Source: Marinobacterium arenosum (lineage in GTDB: Bacteria; Pseudomonadota; Gammaproteobacteria; Pseudomonadales; Balneatricaceae). Taken from it: DNA of 44,171 nt. The position numbers were made by a program, and so were the translations under genes. Each line of letters starts with the position of its first letter. Position 1 is the stretch's first letter. The stretch is taken from assembly GCF_019795155.1 (NCBI RefSeq), contig NZ_JAILYN010000013.1:50950-95120 (forward strand), given 5' to 3'. Under the pieces are notes generated by a model. That model worked only from the letters and a program-made list of their open reading frames with translations, was not told the origin of the DNA and made no database searches. This document shows, one piece after another, positions 14,869 through 26,556 of the stretch.

Positions 14869-16704
14869 TTACTCGACGGTAACCGACTTGGCCAGGTTAC
14901 GCGGCTGGTCGACGTCGGTGCCTTTCAGTACTGCCACATGGTAGGACAGCAATTGCAGCGGCAAGGTATAGAGGATCGGTTCCAGTTCGCTGCTGACCTG
15001 CGGCACTTCCAGTACCTGCACGCCGCTCTCCGGCTTGACCTCCTGGGCGCAACCGGCAAATACGAACAGTTCGCCGCCGCGGGCGCGCACCTCCTGCAGG
15101 TTGGCCTTCAGCTTGTCGAGCATGTCGTTGCGCGGCGCCACGGTGACCACCGGCATCTCCTTGTCGACCAACGCCAGCGGGCCATGTTTCAGCTCGCCGG
15201 CCGGGTAGGACTCGGCGTGGATATAGGAGATCTCCTTCAGCTTCAGCGCCCCCTCCATCGCCACCGGGTAGAGGGTGCCGCGGCCGAGGAACAACGCGTG
15301 CTGCTTCTCGGCAAACGCCTGCGCCATCTGCCGGATCGCCGGGTCCAGCTCCAGCGCCTGCTGCAACAGTTGCGGCAGCTGCTGCAGGTCGGTGACGATA
15401 CGCTGTTCATCGGCCTCGGCCAGGCCGTGGCGGCGGCCCAGTGCCAGGGTGGTCAGCAGCAGTGCCACCAACTGGGTGGTGAACGCCTTGGTGGAGGCGA
15501 CACCGATCTCCGGACCGGCATTGGTCATCAGGCTCAGGTCGGATTCGCGCACCAGCGAGCTGCCCGGTACGTTACAGATCGCCAGGCTGGCCAGCACCCG
15601 CTCCTTCACTTCACGTAGCGCCGCCAAGGTATCGGCGGTTTCGCCGGACTGGGAGATGGTCAGCAGCAGGGTTCCCTGCGGCAGCACCACCTTGCGGTAG
15701 CGGAATTCGCTGGCCACCTCGACCATACAGGGGATGCCGACCAGCTCCTCGAGCCAGTATTTGGCGATCAAGCCGGCATGGTAGCTGGTACCGCAGGCGA
15801 CGATCTGGACCTGGCGCACCTGATCGAAGATCGCACCGGCTTCAGCACCGAATGCCTGCTCCAGCAACCGACCGTTGCTGGTTCGGCCAGCCAACGTGGC
15901 CTTGACCACCTCCGGCTGCTCGTAGATCTCCTTCAGCATGTAGTGCTTGAAGGTGCCTTTGTCGGCCGCGCTGGTACCGTGCTCGTACTGCACCACCGGA
16001 TGTTCAACCGGCTCACCAGCAGCGTTCCAGACCTGGATCGCGTCACAGGTCAGCCGGGCGATATCGCCCTCCGCCAGGAACATGAAGCGGTCGGTGACCT
16101 GCAGCAGTGCCAGCTGGTCCGAGGCGATGAAGTTTTCGCCGCCCAGGCCGACGCCGATCACCAGCGGGCTGCCTTTACGTGCCGCCACCAATTGATCCGG
16201 CTGGTCGGCGCTGATCACGCCCAGCGCGAACGCCCCTTCCAGCTGGCCGGTTACCGCGGCGACCGCCGCCACCAGGTCATGCTGCGGCTGACGGGCCAGT
16301 TCGCGGGCCAGCAGGTGGGCGATCACCTCGGTATCGGTGTCGGAGCTGAACGGATAACCTTCCGCCTGCAACTGCGCTTTCAGCGGCTCGAAGTTCTCGA
16401 TGATGCCGTTATGCACCACCGCCAGCCGCTCGCCGGACATATGCGGATGGGCATTGCCTTCGGTCGGCTTGCCGTGGGTCGCCCAGCGGGTGTGGGCGAT
16501 ACCCAGACCGCCAGCGAGCGGCTGTTCGGCGGCGGCATCGCTCAACGCCTGCACCTTGCCGGCGCGACGCAGCCGCTGCAGTTGCTCACCATTCCAGAGC
16601 GCCACCCCGGCCGAGTCGTAGCCGCGATACTCCAGCCGACGCAGGCCTTCCAGCAGGATCTCCATCACCGGCCGTTGGCCGACCGCACCTACAATTCCAC
16701 ACAT
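14869..16704 (-). CDS. glmS: Glutamine-fructose-6-phosphate aminotransferase (isomerising)
   Basis: GlmS makes glucosamine-6-phosphate from fructose-6-phosphate and glutamine, the first step toward UDP-GlcNAc for peptidoglycan and LPS. The 611-residue length is normal. The N-terminal nucleophile Cys2 (MCGIVGAVG) follows the initiator Met. The glutaminase domain covers about residues 1-220 with HTRWATHGKPTEGNAHPH. Two SIS domains follow (about 285-430 and 455-600) with CGTSYHAG, TISQSGETADTLAAL, NVPGSSLVRESD and GRGTLYPVAMEGALKLKEISYIHAE. The canonical C-tail ends LAKSVTVE. It follows glmU by 80 bases on the same strand. No Gram-positive glmS ribozyme is seen. Confidence 0.98.
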   Translation of the reverse strand: MCGIVGAVGQRPVMEILLEGLRRLEYRGYDSAGVALWNGEQLQRLRRAGKVQALSDAAAEQPLAGGLGIAHTRWATHGKPTEGNAHPHMSGERLAVVHNGIIENFEPLKAQLQAEGYPFSSDTDTEVIAHLLARELARQPQHDLVAAVAAVTGQLEGAFALGVISADQPDQLVAARKGSPLVIGVGLGGENFIASDQLALLQVTDRFMFLAEGDIARLTCDAIQVWNAAGEPVEHPVVQYEHGTSAADKGTFKHYMLKEIYEQPEVVKATLAGRTSNGRLLEQAFGAEAGAIFDQVRQVQIVACGTSYHAGLIAKYWLEELVGIPCMVEVASEFRYRKVVLPQGTLLLTISQSGETADTLAALREVKERVLASLAICNVPGSSLVRESDLSLMTNAGPEIGVASTKAFTTQLVALLLTTLALGRRHGLAEADEQRIVTDLQQLPQLLQQALELDPAIRQMAQAFAEKQHALFLGRGTLYPVAMEGALKLKEISYIHAESYPAGELKHGPLALVDKEMPVVTVAPRNDMLDKLKANLQEVRARGGELFVFAGCAQEVKPESGVQVLEVPQVSSELEPILYTLPLQLLSYHVAVLKGTDVDQPRNLAKSVTVE

Positions 16705-16784
16705 AGTCTGCTACCGTTGTCAGGGCCGCCTGCATCAAGCGCAGCGGCTGTAACCGTCGTAAATATTGAAAAAACCTTGCTGAA

Positions 16785-18143
16785 TCAGGCCTTACGCGGC
16801 TTCTGCCAGCTGCTGATATTGCGCTGTTTGCCACGGGCGACCGCCAGTTCGTCGTCGGCCACCGCTTTGGTGACCGTCGAGCCGGCCGCCACGGTGGCAC
16901 CGGCGCCGATCTGCACGGGCGCGACCAGCGAACTGTTGGAGCCGATGAAGGCGCCGTCGCCGATCTCGGTGCGGAACTTGTTGACGCCATCGTAGTTGCA
17001 GGTGATGGTGCCGGCACCGATGTTAACCCCCTGGCCGATCAGGCTGTCGCCGACATAGCTCAGGTGGTTGACCTTGGAACCCGGGCCGATCCGGGCTTTC
17101 TTGGTTTCGACGAAGTTGCCGATCTTGGCCTTGTCGGCCAGTTCGGTACCGGGCCGCAAGCGCGCGTAAGGGCCCACTTCGCAGCCGGCGCCGACCTGTG
17201 CCTGCTCAAGGTGGGAGTTGGCCTTGATATGGGCGCCGTCGGCGATCTCGGAGTCACGGATCACGCAGTTCGACTCGATTAGCACGTTGTTGCCGATCTT
17301 CACCCGCCCTTCCAGCACCACGTTGATATCGATGCAGATATCCTGGCCGTGCTCGATCTCGCCACGCAGGTCGATGCGGGCCGGATCGGCCAGGGTGACG
17401 CCACCAAGCATCAGCTGTTCAGCCTGCTGCTGCTGGTACCAGCGTTCCAGGGTGGCCAGTTGCAGCCGGTTGTTGACCCCCTGCACCTCCTGCTCACAGC
17501 CCGGCTGGATCGCCTCGATCGGCATCCCCTGGCCGGCCGCCATGGCGATGATATCGGTCAGGTAGTACTCGCCCTGGGCATTCTCCGCCGACAACTGCGG
17601 CAGCCACTCGGCCAGCGCTTTGGCCGGCAGCGCCAGGATGCCGGTGTTCACTTCACGGACCGCGCGCTGCGCCTCGCTGGCATCCTTCTGCTCGATGATC
17701 GCCACCACCTGCTGCCGTTCATTGCGGATGATGCGGCCGTAGCCGGTCGGATCGGCCAGTTCGACGGTCAGCAGGCCCAATTTGCCCTGGGCGGCGATAT
17801 TGACCAGCTGCTGCATGGTCTGCTGTTCGGTCAGCGGCACATCACCGTACAACACCAGTACCACCCCCTCACCTACTGCCGGCATCGCCTGGGCCACCGC
17901 GTGACCGGTCCCCAGTTGCTGCTGCTGCAGGGCAAATGTCAGCGGCTGACCGGCCAATGCCTCACGCAGCTGGTCGGCGCCATGGCCGATCACCACGTGC
18001 AGTTTGGCATTGTCCAGCTGGCTGGCCCGGTCGATCACATGCTGAACCATCGGCTTGCCGCCGACCCGGTGCAGCACCTTCGGCAGCGCGGATTTCATAC
18101 GGCTGCCCTGACCGGCAGCGAGGATGACCACATCGACAGACAT
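16785..18143 (-). CDS. glmU: Bifunctional GlcN-1-P acetyltransferase / GlcNAc-1-P uridylyltransferase
   Basis: GlmU performs the last two steps to UDP-GlcNAc. The N-terminal nucleotidyltransferase (about residues 1-230) has LAAGQGSRMKSALPKVLH, then LYGDVPLT and a GRI...IEQKDAS stretch. The C-terminal left-handed beta-helix (about 250-452) carries hexapeptide repeats and the acetyltransferase residues in RPGTEL...GNFVETK and KVNHLSYVGDS, followed by GAGTITCNYDG. The 452-residue length is typical. It heads a glmU-glmS operon, so enzymes for the whole GlcN-6-P to UDP-GlcNAc route except GlmM are together. A TrmB-like regulator is divergently transcribed 120 bases away. Confidence 0.98.
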   Translation of the reverse strand: MSVDVVILAAGQGSRMKSALPKVLHRVGGKPMVQHVIDRASQLDNAKLHVVIGHGADQLREALAGQPLTFALQQQQLGTGHAVAQAMPAVGEGVVLVLYGDVPLTEQQTMQQLVNIAAQGKLGLLTVELADPTGYGRIIRNERQQVVAIIEQKDASEAQRAVREVNTGILALPAKALAEWLPQLSAENAQGEYYLTDIIAMAAGQGMPIEAIQPGCEQEVQGVNNRLQLATLERWYQQQQAEQLMLGGVTLADPARIDLRGEIEHGQDICIDINVVLEGRVKIGNNVLIESNCVIRDSEIADGAHIKANSHLEQAQVGAGCEVGPYARLRPGTELADKAKIGNFVETKKARIGPGSKVNHLSYVGDSLIGQGVNIGAGTITCNYDGVNKFRTEIGDGAFIGSNSSLVAPVQIGAGATVAAGSTVTKAVADDELAVARGKQRNISSWQKPRKA

Positions 18144-18197
18144 CGTATCTCCAATTCTTCGGTGCCGGCCAAAGTGAACGGTTGTAAGCCGGCGATA

Positions 18198-18263
18198 TTG
18201 GCCTGCACTTTACCCTAAGCTAGACTCGAAACGAACAGGGTTTGTCAGAGAAAAATTGACAAA
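18198..18263 (+). promoter_or_regulatory. Promoter and palindromic operator of the TrmB-like gene
   Basis: TTGGCC (18198-18203) and TAGACT (18221-18226) are 17 bases apart and form a fair sigma-70 promoter. Downstream, TTTGTCA-N9-TGACAAA at 18241-18263 is a perfect 7+7 inverted repeat ending at the base before ATG 18264. It occupies the position where a ribosome site would be, and no clear AGGAG is present. It could be an operator for the regulator itself or an RNA hairpin covering the start. Confidence 0.6.
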
Positions 18264-19004
18264 ATGCACGAGCAAATACTGGCTCAGCTGGATCTCAGCG
18301 AGCGCGAGATCCGCATCTACCGAGCATTGCTGGAACTGGGCCCCAGCGCGATCCGCGCCATTGCCGACAAAGCGGATATCAACCGCGGCACCACCTACGA
18401 CTGCCTGAAGGGAATGCAGCAGAAAGGGATCGTCGCCTACCTGCCGAAGGGCAAGCGGCGCTACTTCTCGGCCCGCGAGCCGGAGGTCTTGCTGGACCTG
18501 GCCGAGGAACGGCGCCGCAACCTGGACCATGCCATGGAGCAGCTGCGCAGCCGGGTGATTCCCGAGCTGCACCACCTGAAGCCGGACTTCAGCGCCGCCA
18601 ATGTGCAGTTTTACGAGGGTGATGACGGCATCGAGTGGGTACTGCGTGACCTGCTCAATACGGTGGCGGCCGGCGAACAGCTCGAATACAGCGTATTTTC
18701 GTCCAAACCGATCCGCCCGCACCTGTACCGCCCCTTCCCGAACTACACCGTGCAGCGGGTTCAGCGCGGCATCCAGGTCAGGGTGATCGCCATCGGCGAA
18801 GGCGGCGAGGAAGCCAAGCTGTCGCAGCGTAAGTGGATCCGCACCGACGGGCCGGTGGACGCCGCCTATATCGCCATCTATCCGCCGAAAGTGGCGATCA
18901 TCTCGCTGGCATCGGAGAACTACCCCACCGCGGTGGTGATCGATTCGGCCGAAGTGGCCGCCGCCCAGCAGATCGTGTTCGATACGCTCTGGGGGTTGTT
19001 ATGA
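18264..19004 (+). CDS. TrmB-like winged-helix transcriptional regulator
   Basis: This 246-residue protein has an N-terminal TrmB-type winged helix (about residues 8-75: LSEREIRIYRALLELGPSAI, ADINRGTTYDCLKGMQQKGIV, GKRRYFSAREP). A helical linker (75-105) and a C-terminal ligand domain follow. TrmB proteins are sugar-responsive regulators best known from archaea; bacterial members are mostly uncharacterised. It is divergent from glmU-glmS. The Pseudomonas aminosugar locus has a different regulator (GlmR, DeoR type) at that place. An amino-sugar or UDP-GlcNAc-related signal is therefore a reasonable inference, without direct evidence. The perfect palindrome touching its ATG suggests autoregulation. 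Confidence 0.85.
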   Translation: MHEQILAQLDLSEREIRIYRALLELGPSAIRAIADKADINRGTTYDCLKGMQQKGIVAYLPKGKRRYFSAREPEVLLDLAEERRRNLDHAMEQLRSRVIPELHHLKPDFSAANVQFYEGDDGIEWVLRDLLNTVAAGEQLEYSVFSSKPIRPHLYRPFPNYTVQRVQRGIQVRVIAIGEGGEEAKLSQRKWIRTDGPVDAAYIAIYPPKVAIISLASENYPTAVVIDSAEVAAAQQIVFDTLWGLL

Positions 19005-19059
19005 GGGTTGAGTTAACCGTTAAGAGTATTGAGTGAACAGTTTTGAGATTACAGAAGCT

Positions 19060-19180
19060 CTGTGCGGGCCGCAGCAAGGTGGTAGGCGCCGTTTTCTGTA
19101 CAGTCGGGAACTAAATCCAAATGGAGCCCTACAGGCTCCTGGTCGGCTGAACCTGCCCGGCCGGAGCCAACCCTACAGTG
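19060..19180. repeat. REP-like elements downstream of the TrmB-like gene
   Basis: The gap between the TrmB-like gene and atpC contains GAGCC-CTACA-GGCTC (about 19125-19139). It also holds a CCTGCCCGGCCGGAGCC...CCCTACAG element at about 19154-19180. On the other strand the latter reads TGTAGGG...CTCCGGCCGGGCAGG, the same family as the elements at 3958 and 37500. No gene is present. Confidence 0.55.
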
Positions 19181-19256
19181 GTGCGCATCGGTGAATGTTA
19201 GCCAGGTAGGCTCGCTAATGGCCACTGTTAACTAGCAACTTAACACTGGCTACTAA

Positions 19257-19287
19257 GAAAAAAGGCAGCCCTGAGGCTGCCTTTTTA
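19257..19287. terminator. Terminator at the end of the atp operon
   Basis: AAAAAGGCAGCC-CTGA-GGCTGCCTTTTT at 19259-19286 forms a long stem flanked by A and T runs, so it can stop both the atp transcript and the convergent TrmB-like gene. Confidence 0.9.
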
Positions 19288-19307
19288 GTCGTAAGTCGAG
19301 TTCGCAA

Positions 19308-19733
19308 TCAGCGACCAAGCTTCTTGCGAATCTGCTGCAGGGTGCGCAGCTGAGCGGTTGCTTCGGCCAGCTGAGCGGCAGCGCGGGAGTAATCCAGCTC
19401 GCTGCTCTTGTCAGCCATCGCCTGCTCAGCATGCTTCTGCGCTTCCTGAGCAGCGGCTTCGCTGAGGTCCTTCGCACGCAGCGCGGTGTCTGCCAAGATC
19501 GAGATCTTGTGCGGCTGAACTTCGAAGAAGCCACCGGATACGTAGAAGATATCCTGCTCGCCGCCCTGTTTGCGCAGCTCGACAGGGCCTGGTTTCAGTT
19601 CCGTCAGAAGCGGAGCGTGACCCGGGTAGATACCCAGGTCACCCAGGCTACCTGTTACCGATACGAATTCGATAAGACCGGAGAAGATCTCCTCTTCGGC
19701 ACTTACGATATCGCAATGAACAGTCATAGCCAT
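19308..19733 (-). CDS. atpC: ATP synthase F1 epsilon subunit
   Basis: The epsilon subunit couples the c-ring to F1 and inhibits ATP hydrolysis. The 141-residue protein has the N-terminal beta-sandwich (about 1-85, with [15 protein letters not shown] and [14 protein letters not shown]) and the C-terminal two-helix arm (about 90-141). It is the last gene of the atp operon, 35 bases after atpD. The terminator follows at once. Confidence 0.98.
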   Translation of the reverse strand: MAMTVHCDIVSAEEEIFSGLIEFVSVTGSLGDLGIYPGHAPLLTELKPGPVELRKQGGEQDIFYVSGGFFEVQPHKISILADTALRAKDLSEAAAQEAQKHAEQAMADKSSELDYSRAAAQLAEATAQLRTLQQIRKKLGR

Positions 19734-19768
19734 GTCAATTACCTCTTAAAGGTGTCCGCCAGGAACAC

Positions 19769-21157
<1,389 letters not shown>

Positions 21158-21181
21158 TTAATTTTTTACCTGTTCACTGCG

Positions 21182-22045
21182 TTAAACAGCAGCAGCACCG
21201 CCGACGATCTCAGAGATTTCCTGAGTGATCGCGGCCTGACGAGCTTTGTTGTAAACCATCTGCAGCTCATCAATAAGGTTGCCGGCGTTGTCTGTTGCGT
21301 TCTTCATCGCCAGCATACGGGCTGCCTGTTCACAGGCATTGTTCTCAACCACGGCCTGATAGACCAGGGACTCTACGTAGCGCACGAGCAGGCCGTTAAG
21401 CAGCTCTTTTGCCTCCGGTTCGTAGATGTAATCCCAGTGATGGTTGAGACGTTCATCATCGTCTTCTGCCTTCAGCGGCAGCACCTGCTCGACGACCGGC
21501 TTCTGGGTCATGGTGTTCACGAACTCGTTGGAGACGATGTACACACGATCCAGTTTGCCTTCGTCATAGGCATCCAGCATCACCTTGACGGCACCGATCA
21601 GTTCAGCCACTTCCGGCGCATCACCCAGGTGGGTTTTCGCCGCAACGACATTACCGCCAAAGTTCCTGAAGAACGTGACCGCCTTGGAGCCCAGCGCGCA
21701 AACATCGACTTCGATGCTCTTGTCGCTGTTGGCTTTCATTTCGGTCAGCGCAGCTTTGAACGCGTTGATGTTCAGACCGCCGCAAAGGCCACGATCGGTC
21801 GACACCACGATGAAGCCGACGCGCTTGACCTCACGTTCCTGCAGGTACAGGTGCTTGTATTCAGGGTTGGACTTGGCCAGGTGCTGAATTACGCCACGGA
21901 TACTCCGGGCGTACGGGCGAGACGACTGCATGCGATCCTGGGCTTTGCGCATCTTAGACGCAGCCACCATTTCCATGGCGCTGGTAATTTTGCGCGTGCT
22001 GCCAATGCTCGCAATCTGCGTTTTAATCTCTTTTCCGACTGCCAT
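21182..22045 (-). CDS. atpG: ATP synthase F1 gamma subunit
   Basis: The gamma subunit is the rotating central stalk. The 287-residue protein begins with the expected coiled-coil helix, [28 protein letters not shown], cut here by normal spacing. It ends with the other strand of the coil, including [20 protein letters not shown]. The DRGLCGGLN segment near residues 80-90 is conserved. It sits in normal order between atpA and atpD. Confidence 0.98.
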   Translation of the reverse strand: MAVGKEIKTQIASIGSTRKITSAMEMVAASKMRKAQDRMQSSRPYARSIRGVIQHLAKSNPEYKHLYLQEREVKRVGFIVVSTDRGLCGGLNINAFKAALTEMKANSDKSIEVDVCALGSKAVTFFRNFGGNVVAAKTHLGDAPEVAELIGAVKVMLDAYDEGKLDRVYIVSNEFVNTMTQKPVVEQVLPLKAEDDDERLNHHWDYIYEPEAKELLNGLLVRYVESLVYQAVVENNACEQAARMLAMKNATDNAGNLIDELQMVYNKARQAAITQEISEIVGGAAAV

Positions 22046-22122
22046 AGTTCCGCCTATAAAACCTTAACTTAGCGTTTGATCTGCACGGCGCTGCCGCGCA
22101 GATCACCTACTCCGATGAGTAA

Positions 22123-23667
22123 TTACCAAGTTTGGGTAGACTTGAACTTCTCAATGCCGGCTTTGAACTGCGCTGCAATCTCGTCGCTGTATGCGCCGGA
22201 TTCGTTGATCTGCTTCATCAGGTCAGCGTATTCGCTGTTGAAGTAAGCGATCAGGGCAGATTCGAAGTCCAGGATTTTGTTCAGTTCTACGTCGTTCAGG
22301 TAACCTTCGTTGGCAGCGTACAGGCTCAGACCCATGTCCGCGACGGACATCGGCGAGTACTGTTTCTGCTTCATCAGTTCGGTTACGCGCTGACCGTGCT
22401 CCAGCTGAGCACGGGTGGCATCGTCAAGGTCGGATGCGAACTGTGCGAACGCAGCCAATTCACGATACTGTGCCAGTGCCAGACGCACACCACCACCCAG
22501 CTTCTTGATGATCTTGGTCTGGGCTGCACCACCTACACGGGATACAGACAGACCGGCGTTGATCGCCGGACGGATACCTGAGTTGAACAGGTCACTTTCC
22601 AGGAAGATCTGACCATCGGTGATGGAGATAACGTTGGTCGGTACGAACGCGGATACGTCGCCACCCTGAGTTTCGATTACCGGCAGTGCGGTCAGGGAAC
22701 CGGTCTGGCCCTTAACTTCACCGTTGGTGAACTTCTCAACGTAGTCGGCGTTAACGCGTGCAGCACGCTCCAGCAGACGGGAGTGCAGGTAGAACACGTC
22801 ACCCGGGTAAGCTTCACGGCCCGGCGGACGACGCAGCAGCAGGGAGATCTGACGGTATGCCCAGGCCTGTTTGGTCAGGTCATCGTATACGATCAGCGCG
22901 TCTTCACCGCGATCGCGGAAGTATTCACCCATGGAGCAACCAGCGTACGGCGCCAGGAACTGCATCGCAGCCGGATCGGCCGCGCCGGCAGCAACCACGA
23001 TGGTGTGATCCATCGCACCGTGCTCTTCCAGCTTGCGAACCACGTTGGCGATAGTGGACTGTTTCTGGCCCACGGCAACGTAGATACACTTAACGCCGGT
23101 ACCTTTCTGGTTGATGATCGCGTCGATAGCGATCGCGGATTTACCGATCTGACGGTCACCGATGATCAGCTCACGCTGGCCACGGCCGATCGGCACCATC
23201 GCGTCGATGGACTTCAGACCGGTCTGCACCGGCTGGTCAACGGACTGACGGGCGATTACGCCCGGCGCCACTTTCTCGACAGCGTCGGTCAGTTTGGTAT
23301 CGATCGGGCCTTTGCCGTCGATCGGGTTACCCAGGCCGTCTACCACGCGACCCAGCAGTTCCGGACCGACCGGTACTTCCAGGATGCGGCCGGTACAACG
23401 GGCAGTCATGCCTTCTACCAGGCCCTGGTATTCACCCAGTACTACGGCACCCACGGAGTCGCGCTCCAGGTTGAGCGCCATACCATAGATACCGCCAGGG
23501 AATTCGATCATCTCCCCGTACATCACGTCAGCCAGACCGTGGATCAGGATGATGCCATCGGATACGCTGACGATAGTGCCCTCATTACGGGCTTCAGAAG
23601 ACACATCCAGCTTTTCGATGCGCTTCTTGAGAATCTCGCTGATCTCAGATGGATTCAGTTGCTGCAT
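22123..23667 (-). CDS. atpA: ATP synthase F1 alpha subunit
   Basis: This is the non-catalytic nucleotide-binding subunit of F1. It is 514 residues with the P-loop GDRQIGKS (170-177), an N-terminal beta-barrel, [22 protein letters not shown] in the core, and the conserved arginine-finger region [12 protein letters not shown]. Length and order are normal. It follows atpH by 15 bases. Confidence 0.99.
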   Translation of the reverse strand: MQQLNPSEISEILKKRIEKLDVSSEARNEGTIVSVSDGIILIHGLADVMYGEMIEFPGGIYGMALNLERDSVGAVVLGEYQGLVEGMTARCTGRILEVPVGPELLGRVVDGLGNPIDGKGPIDTKLTDAVEKVAPGVIARQSVDQPVQTGLKSIDAMVPIGRGQRELIIGDRQIGKSAIAIDAIINQKGTGVKCIYVAVGQKQSTIANVVRKLEEHGAMDHTIVVAAGAADPAAMQFLAPYAGCSMGEYFRDRGEDALIVYDDLTKQAWAYRQISLLLRRPPGREAYPGDVFYLHSRLLERAARVNADYVEKFTNGEVKGQTGSLTALPVIETQGGDVSAFVPTNVISITDGQIFLESDLFNSGIRPAINAGLSVSRVGGAAQTKIIKKLGGGVRLALAQYRELAAFAQFASDLDDATRAQLEHGQRVTELMKQKQYSPMSVADMGLSLYAANEGYLNDVELNKILDFESALIAYFNSEYADLMKQINESGAYSDEIAAQFKAGIEKFKSTQTW

Positions 23668-23682
23668 GTTTATTCCTCACAC

Positions 23683-24222
23683 TCAGGAATTCATCGCTTC
23701 GGCCAGTTTCGCGATTCGCGCGCGAACTGAGCCATCGATCACCAGGTCTTCGGTGCGGATCACCACGCCGCCCAGAATGGACTTGTCCACCTGTGCGGTC
23801 AGGTTCACTTCACGTCCCAACTTGGTGCCGAGCGCCTGAGTTAGTTTCTGTTGCTGCTGCTCGGTCAGCTCGAAGGCGGTGGTCACGTCGATATCGACGG
23901 ACTTGTTGTGGTTCGCCTTCAGCCGTTCGAACTGCGCAAAGATTTCCGGAAGCAGAGCCAGGCGTCGATTTTCCGCCAGCAGGAACACGAAGTTCCTGCC
24001 GGCTTCATCCATCTGTTCTTCGCAGACGGAGATCACGACCTCGGCTTTCTGCTCGCTTGTCAGAGCAGGGTTACCCAGTACGAGGGTCATCCGATCGTCC
24101 TGAGTCACCGCAGCAGCGGTGACCAGCATCGATGACCACTGATCGAGGCTGCCCTTTTCCAGCGCATATTCAAACGCAGCTTTCGTGTAGGGCCGTGCGA
24201 CTGTATTGAGTTCAGCCATCAT
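23683..24222 (-). CDS. atpH: ATP synthase F1 delta subunit
   Basis: The delta subunit joins the peripheral stalk to the top of F1. The 179-residue protein begins with the helical domain (ARPYTKAAFEYAL). It ends with the conserved beta-containing tail (DKSILGGVVIRTEDLVIDGSVRARI). It lies nine bases downstream of atpF in the standard order. Confidence 0.98.
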   Translation of the reverse strand: MMAELNTVARPYTKAAFEYALEKGSLDQWSSMLVTAAAVTQDDRMTLVLGNPALTSEQKAEVVISVCEEQMDEAGRNFVFLLAENRRLALLPEIFAQFERLKANHNKSVDIDVTTAFELTEQQQQKLTQALGTKLGREVNLTAQVDKSILGGVVIRTEDLVIDGSVRARIAKLAEAMNS

Positions 24223-24231
24223 AAACCTCGC

Positions 24232-24702
24232 TTAAAGCTCAGCAGCCAGCTTCTCAACCAGCTGTGCGTGGGCTTGCTCGTCAATAGAGGCTTCCAGGAT
24301 CTTTTCAGCGCCTGCCACGGCCAGAACTGCAACCTGCGCACGCAGGGCTTCTTTGGCGCGGTTTGCTTCCTGTTCGATTTCAGCCTGGGCAGCAGCTTTT
24401 ACGCGTTCAGCTTCTTCACGCGCCTGCTCTTTGGCTTCATCGATGATCTGGTTAGCCCGCTTATTGGCTTGTTCAATGATGGCGGCAGCCTGCTCTTTGC
24501 TTTCACGCATGTCTGCAGCGGCCTTTTGCTGGGCCAGATGCAGATCGCGCGCAGCGCGCTCGGCAGCGTCCAGGCCTTCGGCGATCTTTTTCTTGCGCTC
24601 TGCCAGTGCAGCCGTAATCGGCGGCCACACATACTTCATGCAGAAGACAACAAAGATAGCGAACGCGATGGCCTGACCAATGATGGTGAGATTGATATTC
24701 AC
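24232..24702 (-). CDS. atpF: ATP synthase Fo b subunit
   Basis: Subunit b forms the peripheral stalk. The 156-residue protein has one N-terminal membrane helix (about residues 5-24) followed by [20 protein letters not shown] long charged coiled coil rich in Ala, Glu, Lys and Gln then reaches the C-terminus. It sits between atpE and atpH. Confidence 0.98.
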   Translation of the reverse strand: MNINLTIIGQAIAFAIFVVFCMKYVWPPITAALAERKKKIAEGLDAAERAARDLHLAQQKAAADMRESKEQAAAIIEQANKRANQIIDEAKEQAREEAERVKAAAQAEIEQEANRAKEALRAQVAVLAVAGAEKILEASIDEQAHAQLVEKLAAEL

Positions 24703-24768
24703 GCCATTACCTCTCGCGGTTGTCCTAAAAAGTAGTTACCCAAGACGGGTCCAAAAACGGTCTACTTA

Positions 24769-25029
<261 letters not shown>

Positions 25030-25073
25030 TTAAGTTCAAGTTTTAAAGCAAACTGTTTTTCGCGATCACTAAC

Positions 25074-25928
<855 letters not shown>

Positions 25929-25932
25929 TCAG

Positions 25933-26346
25933 TCAAAGTTTTTGGAACCTTTTATTCAGCCATACCAGTGCCGCAAAATTCACGAGATGCAGCAGGATAA
26001 AAGTGGCAAATAGGGAAAATGGGCTCAATGGTCGAACCAGGATGAACGCGGCGGCGAACAGCAGCGCGGTCATCCCCATTTTCCATATTTCACTTGCATA
26101 CATCTCAGCCAACACTTGGCCCGCCGATGCGCCGGGTTTATGGCGTAACGCGCGCCGGGCGAAATAGAGGTTGGGGATGAGGTAGATCGCGCCCCCGAGC
26201 AGCGCAGAGTAGCCTGCCGTCCGGTCAAAACCGGCCAGCAGCAGCGCTATCAGCAGCGTTAATCCCGCCTGGACCAGGAGAATTCGGTAAATCCTGCCGC
26301 GCATCCGCTCACTATGGACCCCCTGTTTACGGTTCCCCTTGCCCAT
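25933..26346 (-). CDS. atpI: ATP synthase assembly protein AtpI
   Basis: AtpI helps assemble the c-ring and heads the operon. The 137-residue protein has four hydrophobic segments, with LLGGAIYLIPNLYFARRAL and a C-terminal LVNFAALVWLNKRFQKL typical of the family. The first ATG (26346) is used here. The in-frame ATG at 26304 is an alternative because no good ribosome site precedes the first. Confidence 0.92.
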   Translation of the reverse strand: MGKGNRKQGVHSERMRGRIYRILLVQAGLTLLIALLLAGFDRTAGYSALLGGAIYLIPNLYFARRALRHKPGASAGQVLAEMYASEIWKMGMTALLFAAAFILVRPLSPFSLFATFILLHLVNFAALVWLNKRFQKL

Positions 26347-26411
26347 TCGTTTGCGCGCTTTCCCCGGTCGAAACTCTAAATGCCAAGCATGCGTCTTAGA
26401 TCAGCGTGCAG

Positions 26412-26440
26412 ATTATATGGAGTTCCCAACCCGGCATCAA
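26412..26440 (-). promoter_or_regulatory. atp operon promoter
   Basis: On the minus strand, TTGATG (26440-26435) and a perfect TATAAT (26417-26412) are separated by exactly 17 bases. The predicted start near 26405 gives a leader of about 60 bases before atpI. Confidence 0.8.
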
Positions 26441-26526
26441 CCAGCGAAATAGGTATTTGCACTAATGTAGTAGCCCTTGCCGCAGACCGGATTTCCACGC
26501 TAACGCGGCAAGGTTAAGGAGAGGTT

Positions 26527-26550
26527 ACCGTCCGCCGGCCGGCGGGCGGT
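26527..26550. terminator. GC-rich hairpin after parB
   Basis: The near-perfect palindrome ACCG-T-CCGCCGG/CCGGCGG-G-CGGT directly follows the parB stop. It lacks a T-run, so it may be a weak or factor-assisted terminator separating parB from the atp promoter. Confidence 0.5.
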
Positions 26551-26556
26551 GAATGT

